The position numbers and the translations under genes are program-made. Shown in pieces: positions 1-12,800 of a stretch of 64,000 bases of DNA. This stretch comes from Diprion similis (taxonomy: Eukaryota > Arthropoda > Insecta > Hymenoptera > Diprionidae). A model generated the notes under the pieces. The model saw nothing but the letters and a program-made list of their open reading frames with translations, made no database searches and was not told the origin of the DNA. Each line of letters opens with the position of its first letter. The stretch's first letter is position 1. The stretch is taken from assembly GCF_021155765.1 (NCBI RefSeq), contig NC_060112.1, positions 8,184,001 to 8,248,000 of the forward strand, written 5' to 3'.

Positions 1-821
1 GCATATTTCCGACAAATGTAACTGAAATTCTTTGGATCGAATTCAAAATTTCAAATTTCATTCAAATTTCAGTGAAGTGAAGTCAAAATCCTACCTAAAA
101 CGTCCAAGTTCAAAATTTTATATTTAAATAATTGTTTCTCTCTTCGAACACGCGGGTGTTTTTTTGAGTATTTTGAAATTTATTGAAACCCAAAGTATGT
201 GTGTGACTGAGCAATATCAAACGAACATAAAGACACAATAAACTTGGTGAAACCCTTTGACTTTCGTTTCGTTACATAGAGTTGATGAATAGTGATTTGA
301 ATACGTCAAAAAGGACTTTCATAATTAAATACCAAACGATTAGCGTAGTGCATATCCTTCCACCGTATGAATTGCATGACACTAAATTTGTCTGTAAAAT
401 TCGTCATTTCAGCTGAACTAATTTTTTAACTTTTCATGCTTACCTAATTTTTTCCGAATAACTATGAAACTTTATTGAAATTTTTTTATCCACTAAATAA
501 AAAGTCTCGATTAGCAGGACTTCCCATAGTTCTTTGGGAAATGAAAAAAAAAAAATTCAGGGGTCTTCCGCAAATTTTGTTAAAAAATTTTCGCCAGGGT
601 TGCTATGCAAGCTTCTTTATAACTCAAGCTTTTGACTTCTAACGCGCGGAGGATGTTGGTGTCAATACGACGCAGGCGGGAAATCTGGGCGAGCTGCAAG
701 TGAACTAAAAACGTTGGTTATTGGTAGTACCGGCCGCGCTTCGTAACGGTGAACACCTCTCGTGCAGATAAAAAGAAAAACAAACAAAATTTTTGTCATT
801 GTGTAAAGAAATTCTAATACC
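1..821 (+). promoter_or_regulatory. Non-coding region with probable promoter and 5' UTR of the short Zasp66 transcript
   Basis: No coding exon is visible here. The first 600 bases are AT-rich and look intronic relative to the full-length Zasp66 gene. A GC-richer block at about 640-770 precedes the start codon at 822 and is a reasonable place for a promoter and 5' UTR. An in-frame TAA at 804-806 shows that the reading frame does not continue upstream. No TATA box or initiator could be assigned with confidence. Confidence 0.4.
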
Positions 822-896
822 ATGCCTGCCTACTCCACGACCTACCGTTACACCATTGAACACCATCCGAAGGATGAAGAGGCTGCAGTTTATTGG
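822..896 (+). CDS. Zasp66: Zasp66 internal first coding exon (25 codons)
   Basis: ATG at 822 opens 25 codons (MPAYSTTYRYTIEHHPKDEE...) and ends in phase 0 at TGG followed by GTAGGA, joining in frame to the exon at 5241. An in-frame TAA lies 18 nt upstream, so translation must start in this exon unless it is skipped. The end, DEEAAVYW, resembles the fly sequence DEEQAAIVNQ that directly precedes PYRTTPLV, which suggests an old alternative start rather than chance. The predicted product lacks the PDZ domain. The promoter assignment is inference. Confidence 0.7.
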
Positions 897-3800
897 GTAG
901 GATCAGGATCTTCTTTATTCTGCCAAGTCTCTTTTTCCATTTCGTCATTTTTTTCCAATCACCGTTTTCACCATCTCATTTTTCACGGTAGCTGAGTTAT
1001 TCCAATATTATATAGCTAAACGTAAAGCATTAGAATATAGCGCCGATGCTACTATCCTCGAAATTGCACTTTCAAAATCGAAAATCAATTTAACAAGAGT
1101 TATAAAAATATATCGCAGTATTTTTTACTGCACTCACGGTAACGCGTAGGTTTTCATATTTTATACAGTGAACAGACGTGAATAAACTTTGGTGACTACA
1201 TGAACATCAAGACTGTAAGAGTAAAGTGACAATGAAAAGCAAAGTGATTCTTTTTTAGAGTTTTAATCATTGTGGAGGATAACTTTGAGGTGTCCAATAA
1301 ACATTTGGGTCACAAAAATACGCCGAAAAAAAAGAATCTCGTGAATAAAAATAAAAAAAAAAAAAAAAAAAAACTACACGACTCAGTAAAATACTTCACA
1401 AGGTTTTTGTATCCCATCGATGAATTTTTGTTTCGTTCCTTTTTCCCGCGCTTGGTTATTTACAATTAAATATAAAATCAGGTATTCCTTCATTGCGGAT
1501 TACTCAAAAGTTTATAAAAGTGATAGTAAAATCGAGTTGTATGTATGTAAGCTGCAAAAAAAAAAACTCCAGCCATCTATCGATTTTTGTGAGCACGGAT
1601 CTAACAAAGTTCGGTTCGACTGACTGTAGAAATTTTAAAACTCGATGGCCAATCGGCAGAAGGATTTTCATTCCCGAGAATCAATCGTTTTGTATAGATC
1701 GTCGGAGTGATTAATTTAACTCTTATGGATTGTATAAGCAATTGTAAAATTTAATGATCATAATTCATGCGATGAGAATATCATTCGACTTCAATTTATT
1801 CTGCAGGGATGATTTTAATTGCTTTATATTAGTCGCATATTACTTCGCATTTTGTAATTCATTTGATCGGGACAAAACTAAACGATGATAGCTGGACGTT
1901 TAGCTTGAAGCATAACCAACGCTATTTTTACGGTAGAAATCTGGGTTAGTAAATCACGAAATACGTGAAACGTGTAAGCAAGAGTTTTGCATCCGGTCTT
2001 AGCAGCTTCGTAAGATGAATTTTTTTATCCGAATGTGTCCCGGTGTTGCGACTTTTCCTCCGTGACTTTAGCGCAGGAAATAAAGTATCGATTTTTCTGA
2101 TTATACTCATTTACAAAAGGATAATTAATCCCTGAATTTTTAACAAAATCTTAATATTACACAACTACCCGGCAGCTGTCAAACGTCAGCTGTTGGATAT
2201 TGTCTTGGATCGCATTTTGTTTCGAGGCATTTCGTTATTGGAGAATATCTGTTAACGATTTAAAAAAAAAAAAAAGTCACGAACTAAACAATTCCGTAAA
2301 TAAATTCGAGCAAATATTTAATGATTAGTATTTTAATGATTACCTACAATATGAACACATATTTGCTAATCTAATTTGATTCTACTCAGTCCATTTAATT
2401 CTCTTGTGATTCATCGTTTCCAGATACACTCTGTATAAAAAAAAAAAGAAAGATTAAAAATCTTTCATTCGCTATTGCACTATACTTTTATGCCTTGCTA
2501 ATTATACAAATGAGAAAAATCGTGTTTGTTTTGGCTTTTACTTTCAACAGTAAAGACACTGGCTGATTAATATTCATGTACATGCATTGTTTCTCTTTCT
2601 TTTTTCTTTATTTCTTTCAAACCTCGAGCTGAAATAATCGATTCGCGATGATTTCTCAATGAAAATCAAGGAATGAGCAATCCTGTCGTGAAATCGGACG
2701 GTGGTCAGTGTGTGTTATTTTTGCCAGCTGGGGGCCTTCGTCTATTTTGAGAATCACTGTTGCTTACCCTGTAATATTACACTGTTCCTGACCCATTTAT
2801 AATGAAATTTTCATACGTCGCGATACCGTGCCATTACGCAACGCTTCTGGTTATAAAAAAAAATCGGCAGAACATTTGAATTACTATTATAATTCGGCAT
2901 ATAACGGATATAAAAAAGCAACACCGCACCTCCTCTAAACTTTCTATAATTATATGTACGTAGGTACATGAAATACCTTACAGTCAAAGTGAAGATTTTT
3001 CAGGATTATTGTTCTTCGCGTGAAACTTTACAATTTGTACGGTGTGAAAATATACAAAGATTTCGTAACTCGTAGGAAATTCGACGCCGCAACAGCAGTG
3101 TTCAAGGAATTGAATAAAAAAAAAGAAAAAAAAAAAGAATTCGCGAAACGATCTCGAGCGAATCCCGAAATCTTGTCGAGCCGTAAGAATGTATAAATAC
3201 GTACAGTGATGATGTAATACAGGTTCAACTGTACGTATAGACTCACATGACGCGCTTACTTTTTTGTAAACTTCATCACAGCGTAAGATCTCCAACCTTT
3301 TCCTGGCTGAGTGACGCGCGAATATACTTGCTTGGAAAAAAAACTTCTTCGACAAACCGAAGGAGATAACAATAACGATAAAAATGCATACCGTAATACA
3401 GTCGCAGAAACAGCGCCAAGCGATCTTCATATACATGTGATAAAATTCTATTCGCAAAAGTATTTATGATACGTTCATTTGAAATTTGATCGCCAACTTC
3501 GAGATATCAAATGAAAGTACAGCCGAAGTATGCGTGACAACGGTTTCTCGATTATAAAAGTAAATTATGCAACAAGTGCGTAAAACGTACGCACTTATTT
3601 CGTAGAATATTTTTTGTTGTAGTATGCGTAAGAACAACAGATTTTAAGCACTGTTTGTTACTGCGTAAAATCCAATTAATGCACATGTGTATACGGAAAA
3701 TTCGATTTTACGCACTGTTTCGAAAAGTGCCGTTTTACGCACTGATAACAGTGAGTAAAATCGAATTTTACACATACTGTGTGAGAAAAAGTTTCAGTTG

Positions 3801-6800
3801 AATCAAAATGATCAGGCGATTCCAGGCAGATTATATACTGTGTTAGTGCGAGTCGGCGAGGTCTCCCTAAATTTAGTTTGTTTTCATGTTTCCACACTAA
3901 GCGGGCATAACTGCCAATATGACACAACAGCAAACCCGCTGCCAAATTTTTACTGCGTAACCTGAGCTCACCGCCGTTTTGTGAACATTCAAAAGTAGTT
4001 TTCGCATTATACGTTATCATACCTATAGACAAAGACGTATATTAATGTTTACCGTAAAGTGAAGGTAAAAATTTATATGAAAACAAAAATTCTTAAGCAA
4101 ATCGAGAGTCTATGAAAACCCTTTTGTACCTACTTACATTTTGAAATAGCAACGTGCCTGCAGAAGGCAGCGGATACAATCTAGATGAATGCAGAAGGAA
4201 ACGTCGATCAGTTTTAACGGTTTCTTTTCCTTCTTCACAAGTAAAGCAGCGAGACGTCGATGCGCGTACGTCAGGCGTCTGCATGCGTCTCGACGTCGGA
4301 TCCTATCAAAAATTTATTTTTGTAACACGCTGCGTGGGCTGGCATCTTGCTTTATTATCGACTCCAGCGGATGATCACTTTGGGTTAATTAATTAACCCT
4401 GTACCAGGTATTGGGCAGCCTTTGTTAAATGAAAAGGCCCTGTTATTCTTCACGATATGCCGTCAAATAATTAATGGGTCGTTAAGCATTAACGCGATGC
4501 ATTATATAGATATTGCAGGCTTTTCGCTGTGGTATGCGAACACATTAGAATTTCAGGACAGTGCTAATAAACGGATGTTCAAATCGCTTCCACTCTATTT
4601 CTACACCCCCTGCCGGACGGATCGTTCTGTGTTCTGATAGCTTTTTCTGCCGGAGTAATGTTGCTTAATTCAGCCTTACGACAACTCACTTTTACTTACA
4701 ATATTTATTATACGGTATGAGAGAGAAAAAAAAGATTTTTGGAGCATTAACGCAGATACATAATGCTTGGGGGGGGGGGGGGGGGGGTAAACGGGGTACC
4801 TAAGGAAATACTTAGTTTTCGAGGACTCAAATAAGCTAAATTTGTTTTTTTTTTTTCTTTAATTGTAACCAAAGAAAATAAAAATGACTTTCGGATGTGA
4901 GGGGAAAAAAAATAATATTTCTGCGGGCAAAATGGGGCAGCCCTCAAAGTAGTTGAAAAAAAGATTCTGAAATAAAATAAATTTGATAAAATTTAATTTC
5001 CTTATACAAGTAATTTACAAAAGTACAAAAATTAACATTTCACATATAATTATTGGATGGAAAGGTCGAAAAATGATGTTTTAATAATTTTCAAAAATTC
5101 AAAATAATACTCAATAATATATATAGAAGTAATTTTTGAAAAACAAAATCTTAAGGGTACCCCGTTTTGCCCGCCCCATCCCTATACGCAAACCTTCGGA
5201 CGTGTATAATACAATGATTGGGATTTGATGGATTTGACAGCCTTATCGCACAACACCGTTGGTGTTGCCCGGAGCAAAGGTGAAGAAAGACGCACCCCTC
5301 GGAGAATGTTATCTGCGCCATCATCCTAACCCGATGATCAGAGCCGCGCCTCATCACTACGATGCGCCACTGCCTGAGGTGGCAATGAAGCAAAAAGTAC
5401 GTACTGATTTGGTAAAACGAACAATGTACCGTAAATAATCTTCAGTCAATTATTGTTTGTAACATTGTGCAGCGAGTGGTCACCTGGTATACGGAAGAAG
5501 TTGTTCTCAACGCGATTCCATACCTGTACAGCCATAAGCAAAGAAATAAGAAATTTTGTATAAAGAATTGTAATACGGGAGGTATTATGTTTGTTGAAAA
5601 TTATAGGAGGAACGTAGTTATTTTTATCGATGCGCAAGCTTCTCGCATTTCAGATGACTTACCACGTATGCACATTGAATATTGGGGTGTAGGTGTTTAG
5701 TAACAGACGGAAATCTTGTTAATAATATGTTATGTATGTGTAAGATATTACATAATCCTCTATAGATCTCGAGTTAAACGCGTACACCTGCTTACACGAT
5801 GTTATAAGAACATCCCACTATTGATAAATCTTATTGTTAATATCTCATGTCTATAGTGAGTGATAATTGTTATCTCATAATTTCTAAATTCTTGATGTGA
5901 AAAGGTTCGATCGAATAACATTCTATAAAGAAGTAGGTATGTGGTTAGGTATTGAAGTTGAATGCGTTAGTCAAATGTTTGTATCCCCTTTTTGATTCTT
6001 TTATACTTGGAAATTTATTGAAAAATAATAATGAGTCGAGATAACTAAAGCTGTTTAACAGCAGTCACCGGTCGTTCGAATTGTAAGATAAAATAAAAAA
6101 TGAAATGTCATAGAAACACATATTAAGTGACGTGTGAAATAGATGACATGTATATTAGCATGCACGAAACGTAAAACGACAAATCAATTCGAATATTTAT
6201 CAGAAATTTTTGCTAGTATCTTTGTTGAAAACAAAAATTTTATCTCACACTGTAATCACTGATTTCAGTGGAGACAAGAGGTAATGAAAAGAAGATGAAT
6301 AAAAAAATTCTGCTTTTCTGAAATTACGATCTGTGAATATAAATGTCAACTTATACATATATATATATATATATATATAAATACACATATACTTAAGTCT
6401 ACTAAAAAATTGTGAATAATGAAGAAATAAACGTGGTAATTTATAAACGTTTAATAAAACATCTTCACCAGGTTGCAGAAACAGTGCTGCAGCGAGTGTT
6501 GGGACCAAATGATGTTCCAAAGGTTTGAATCATTTTATACAAATCGCTTATCTGCTTCAGACACTGCGCTTTTCAAATACACAATCGTATATAAAATACA
6601 GTACCGAGTGTATGTATATCGATACATACGTAAGAACGGTTGTGTAACTGCAAATGGCGAATCATATAACGTTGTACACGTTTTTGGGCTGAATTTCGTT
6701 TGTTGGTTTTTTATGATCGCCAGTATTCGTCAATTACCTACGTATATTTTTCATGTGCCGTTCTCAATTACTCCTTTATACTCTCTACATATTATCATTT

Positions 6801-9800
6801 TCACGAACTGATCATAATTATTTTTACTTGTCATTAATTTTTTCTGGCAAGCATCATTTAAACGAAAGAAGAACTCCTTTCTGTTTACTTATCCCATAAT
6901 AGTTGTCGTTTCTACCTTTATCTACCTAATTATCCTATTCATGGTTTTTATTGTGTTCAACTATAAATATATATCTTCAGCATTTATATAATTTAAATAT
7001 ATATACATATAAATATATGTATGTATGTAATTACCTGCGGCAATTTTCTAGCAACACACACATATAGCCCTGGTGGAAATTTTTTCTATGGAACTCGTGG
7101 AAAAATGTTGCAGGTTTTTCTGAAATTGAATTACCTAACAATTACCTGTGGATCAGGGCTATCCGAACTTGTTTGAAAATAAATCGGTCAAACAGAAAAT
7201 TTTGAAAAAAAATCTCACATCCAGAAATAAGAATTTTGCAACAACAGCATTCGAGCGTTTCAATCGTGAAATGTATAATTTTGAAAAATCGTGGAGCGTT
7301 TCAAGTAAAATTAATATTCCTCCTCAAATCCCTGTAATTGTAACAGATTTCAGCCTTAATTTTCCTTCAGACAACATATCGTCTGAAAAATTCTACGCTG
7401 GAGTCTGCCAATTGGAATATTTCGATGGAGTAAATCATAATGTAGATTAGCGATAAAAAAAACTGCCCGGTAAAAAATTTTCACCAGGAAAGGAACGCCC
7501 TAGATTCGTTCTCTATAGAAGAATATATAATTCAACGTCTATTAATCTACGTTGAAAAATACACCGGATGTACAGGCCTGCAGCACACTGATAGCGTGTG
7601 CCTTGGAAATAACGATTTCCTAATTCGATCTCCTTTGCTGTAGCAACAAACGGCATATTGCAAAAATTTGACCATCGGAGCAAAGCAGTTAAATTAATGT
7701 GCAGGCCTGCACATCGGTATCAATATTACCATCATACTTCATTCTGACTTTGTTATACATATTTACATGTCTGTAGTTAGGGATGAGCGATCTATACAAG
7801 TCAATAAATGTATGCAATAATTTTGTATTGCATTGACGCAGGATACTTTTTAATAGTGTTGTATGATTTAAGCTGCTTAGCCGGCCAAGATGGTGAGCTT
7901 GGCTAATTAGCAGAAAGTTAACTGGCTCAATTAATTAGACGACCAAAATAGTTGAGCAGTTAACCAGCTAAGTCGGACAAAAATAGCTAATCAGCTAATT
8001 TTAACTGAACAAACCTAAAAATGTAGAAAATCGAAAAGCAAATGAATTTTCCACTTTTTGGATTCAAACTTCTAATTAAAATATCACATAAATAGACTTT
8101 TGTCACTTACAATTAGATTAGTTTTTGAGCGAATCCAATCTTATTTTATTACTGATTCACTATACTGACTATAGTTTGGAAATAATACGTATTAAATTAT
8201 TCGAAAATATACGGAGCTTGGTAAGTGACTTTGAAAGATGAAACCAAACAAGTATCACGATTTGACGGACGTTAATTTTGCTTAAAAATTAATTTATTAT
8301 AAATTAAGTTAATTTTTGATTGCGATTGATTGATCAAATTTTTAACCACTCTTAGCCACTTTGGACCATTGGATGACAATAATTCTGTAAAGTGAATATA
8401 ATAAAAGTCCAAATCTGAAAGGTGAAGAATTCATTTGCTGGTTCACTTTATGCATTTTCAGCTTTAGCCGGTTAAAGTCAGCTGCTGCATTAGCTAATTT
8501 TGGTCTGCTGATTGTTTTACGATCAGCCAGTTAACTTCCGGCTAATTATCCCAGTTAACTAATTCGTAGAGCACTCATTTTACCAAGCCCACCACGTAAT
8601 ACTTGTGGCTCGTTGGTCATCCCTCATCCCTGCCGACGATCGTGATGTTAATGTACTTACTATACTTCTACAGCCTTACATTTTTCATTCTACAATATGT
8701 ACGTGCAGTTCCCATCATGTAATATGAAACCTGCAGCTGGCGTGTGCGTTTTTCAAACGACGTAAAGGTCAAAGAGGTGCTTCTAACTTATCGGCTCGAG
8801 ATCGTTATCCACATATCTAACCGTAGAAAAGCAAAAAAAATATTGAAATTTCTGGGTTGATTAATCATTTTTACATCTTCGTATCACTGCCATGTATTAA
8901 AATCACGTATTAAAAGAGTAGAGCGTCGATTATTATCGATATAATATTTTGATTAAAAACCGATTACCATATCAATATAGTAGATTCTCTCTATTTCTCT
9001 TGGACAAAGTGACAGATTTGCTTTTGTATCGTCACGTAAGCTCGTTTATAATGGAATTTGAAGTTCAATATCAAGTCTCGTTTATGCATGACTGCACAGA
9101 CGCTCGGATAACCGATTTTTACTGTATTACCGATTTCGAAACAGGATTTTGTGTCTAAATATCGTTGCCGTGGAAGAAGTTACCCTTTGTACTGTCGTAT
9201 AAAGAAAATAGTTACTAACGAGTGAGAAACGTAAATAAATTTAATTTATACCTATCTGGTTACATAATCATAAACGTATATACATTAAACAACATAAATA
9301 GATATCTATAAATGTTATTTGGAAGACATGAAAAGAAATTCAGTCTTTAAAACTTCTGTGAAATAATAATAAGTGTGAATAAAAAAAAAATAATAAATAC
9401 AAATATTGTGACGTTGAATATATATATATATATATAATAATGTACATACATGTATGTATGTATATGCATATCATTTTACTCTCGCAATAGATTTTACTAT
9501 CTAATAAGACTCTTTCTGCATTAATTTTGTTAAATAGGTTGTTCATAAGCAATTCAATTCCCCTATTGGACTCTACTCCGAACAAAATATCGCAGACACC
9601 ATCAAATGTCAAACTTCGGCTGTTCCGTAAGTATTATTATTTATTCCAACATAACAAAAAATAATTATTATATTCTCACTTAAATAATAGATTTATAATT
9701 TCGCTGCACAATTTATAGTAGATCAGTTTAATAGTAACTAGTAATCATGCCTGCGAGCCTTAACACACATGTACATACAGTATGAAAAATAGAGCTTAAT

Positions 9801-12800
9801 CGGGACATTCCAAGTAAAACGGATCAGTTATCTCCTCGATCTACGTACATATTTGCTTATTTTAAACGTTACAGGTTTGTGAAATGTTCAATTTCAGATC
9901 AAGTTCTCTTTTCAATCACATATCAATTTGTATTCGATCTTAACCAGTTAAGATAAAGTTAACATAAATATAAAAATCGATACATATTTTACTGCATTTA
10001 AAGAACGGGTTAAAAATGTAACGAAAAACATGTAAAACAAACCTTGTAACAATTTTTAATAGCAAAAAAGAAACTATGAATTTGTCTACTTTCGGCAAAT
10101 CGAATTGCAAGATATTAATTCAGCCAAATTTATTTACAAGCAAAATAAGAAAATAAATATTCGAAAGATCTGTTTCAAATGAAATGTCCCGTCTTTAATA
10201 CTGTTTAATTAATTGCTTTATTTAAAACGTGATAAGAGCGCGCTGTTGGAGTTTCATAATATGTATTAATAAATCTACGTCAACTAACTATTAAGCAAAT
10301 GAATAAATAAATAAATACATCCATAAGTGAACTGACAAAAAAATCTCAAAAACAGCTGAAATGAAGTATTTATTCATTATTAAAAGCATTGAATTGAATG
10401 CAAAGCATCAGTTGTACTAGGAAAGTAGGAGCGTCAAAGTAGGCGTGATTCATGAAAGTTAGGTGATTACGCTTATACGATATATGTGCATTTTACATTT
10501 CACTTATATATATAAGCTGTTCACGCATAACCGTACAGCTGGCTAACCGTAATTCATACATATACGGATTAATTTATTTTTACAGAATTTTCATTGATTT
10601 TTCCTTCTTGAAACAAAAACAAGAAATACAGCAGCAAGCAAAAATCTTGAAAGAGAAGGCAATGGCTGCTACCTGTTCAAAAAACGTCTGGCCACAGTTC
10701 AACAAACCGAATTAGAATCAACCTTTCAGATAAAATACTGGGATTCGCGAGGCCGTCGATCGGCCAAGTCAAGTTAATTATGTAAAATCCCCCGCCATGC
10801 TCTCTATTGGATCACTAATCCCACACTTCATTGTTTTCCCCATAAGCCCTATTCCACCAGTCAGGCATAATTATTAATCATTAAGATTATGACACCGTAC
10901 GGGAGTGAATAGTTCAACAATTATCTATGTCTACGCACACTCATCGAAAGACTAACTGAATTCATCTCGTTTTTTTCATACATATTACCCTGTTTGCAGT
11001 AGCAGTAGAAAAAGAAGGTATCTGCAGGCAACTATTCTATAGTGTAAAGAACAGGTGGAATGAACAAGATCTGTGCCATTTCCATGTAAGACTTTCAGCC
11101 TTCTTTAGATAATGCACTGAGTTAAAAAGAAAATCTGAATAACTAGGCTGGAAATCAGGGCGTAGAATATAATCGTATAGAAGAAAAAGCTCGTGCTTCC
11201 CACCTGTTCTCCTTAGATCACGTATATTTATACTGTTAAATTTCGCATCCTTGGATCGCAGTAAAAATAGATGCGTTACAAATTATCAGGAGATGAGACT
11301 GAGAGATATAATTCCATAGTCTACAGCAGCGTATGGTGAAGTCTGACAATTAACTAATTCCGGAACACTCGTCAAACGTTTATTAGCTTTTTTCCTAGAT
11401 TACTTAATACTCGGATGATTCGGGGAAGATTGAGGCATAGAAATAAATATATTGAGATAACTTACAATTAATATTCTTTAATTTTTACCTTCGGTATACG
11501 TGATATTCTGCTCGATGAGACTGTCTGTTAATTCCAATTGGTGAAAAAAATCAATTCATCTATTTATCGTCTTGCCGTAGTTCGTTAATCGATGATAGAA
11601 TCTTGAATCGCCCCCTTAGGACCACATTGAGTCATTCTACGTCACACCAAACAGTTTCCAAATACCCACAATTTTTATAGACCTGAATTTTTTTTTTCAA
11701 TTTATTCTACCAACGAAAAGAGTTATATATTTGTGTTTAACAAAAAAAAATCGCTGTTCATATTATAGATTTTAAAATACTATCAATCAAATTTCAATTT
11801 TGACACACTCGTGCTCGGTTCTAAAACTAGCTATATTTCTAAGAATAATAAAGATAATGAGACAGACGAACAGGATCGGAAATCGCATGTAACACCCTTC
11901 AAATGAATGTAATATGATCTTTTTTTATTATCATTTAGCCATGAATTGCACGAGTTGAATATTTTTACCTTACTTTTCGCCAATCACTGCCAATTTTAGA
12001 ATTTTAATAAAAATATGGTTATATTCGATCAATAATTGCATAATCACTCACGAATCTTCGTTATAGACCGATGGTGGGATCTTTTTGAAAAAATCGTATA
12101 AATGGTATAGTTTTTACCGTCACGGGATAAGAAGATCGATTTTTTTTTAAATTGCTCTCATCATCGGTTCATTTTCAAAGTTGATGAGATATACCTTATT
12201 TTAGCAAACGAATACCAGAATATTTTTTTAGAATTTCAAAAGCAGCTGTTGATGGCAAGAAGTAAAACCAAACAATTCATTAAATGAAATTTGCGACCAA
12301 ATGGGTATTAAAAAAAAATGTAACAAATCAGTTTGAAGATTTGATGCCCTTTTTAATGCCTGTTTAGTCGTTCAATTGTCTTCATTACTTCTGCAGATAT
12401 AGCCACTAGAAAGATAGCGTGTGTACCAAATTTGAGATTTGAAATTATATTCTAAACTCAAAAATATCCGTATTAGATTCTTTGTTAAACACGTGTCTGA
12501 TTTTTTTTTTCTTTTTGTACGACAATACAGGGAACAAAAATTCAACAAAATTGAAATTTTCAATTGATATTTTACCCTAAAAGAATGATTTTCACATGTT
12601 ATGACATGGAATGACACGAGTGAGTTAAAAACGTGACTGAGGAATTGTTTCGTATAATAATATTGGTTCGATATCGGTCACAATTTGCAACTCAAGAAAC
12701 TTTGTACCCACATTCTATGCATATATTATAGCTCCCTAGACGTATGGACAGTTGATACAGGAAAGTTAAAAGAAATGATTATAATCATAATGAAATGAAT

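Larger units (their letters stand above)
897..5240 (+). other. Zasp66 intron 1 (of the short isoform)
   Basis: A 4.3-kb intron. It holds an A21 run at 1353-1373, a cluster of TGCGTAAAA-type palindromes at about 3560-3780, and an inverted-repeat element at 4769-5185. An exon-like open stretch at about 3002-3201 is discussed in the findings. No other gene was recognised on either strand. Confidence 0.6.
6523..9537 (+). other. Zasp66 intron 3
   Basis: A 3.0-kb intron containing the candidate terminal exon at 7157-7450, the inverted-repeat element at 7778-8632 and a TA run at about 9418-9436. Nothing else coding was recognised. Confidence 0.6.

Noticed and set aside
2984-3457. 157-codon minus-strand open frame
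   Set aside because: It includes a long poly-Phe stretch that is the shadow of an A-rich run, has Cys/Phe/Ile-rich random composition, and shows no family resemblance.
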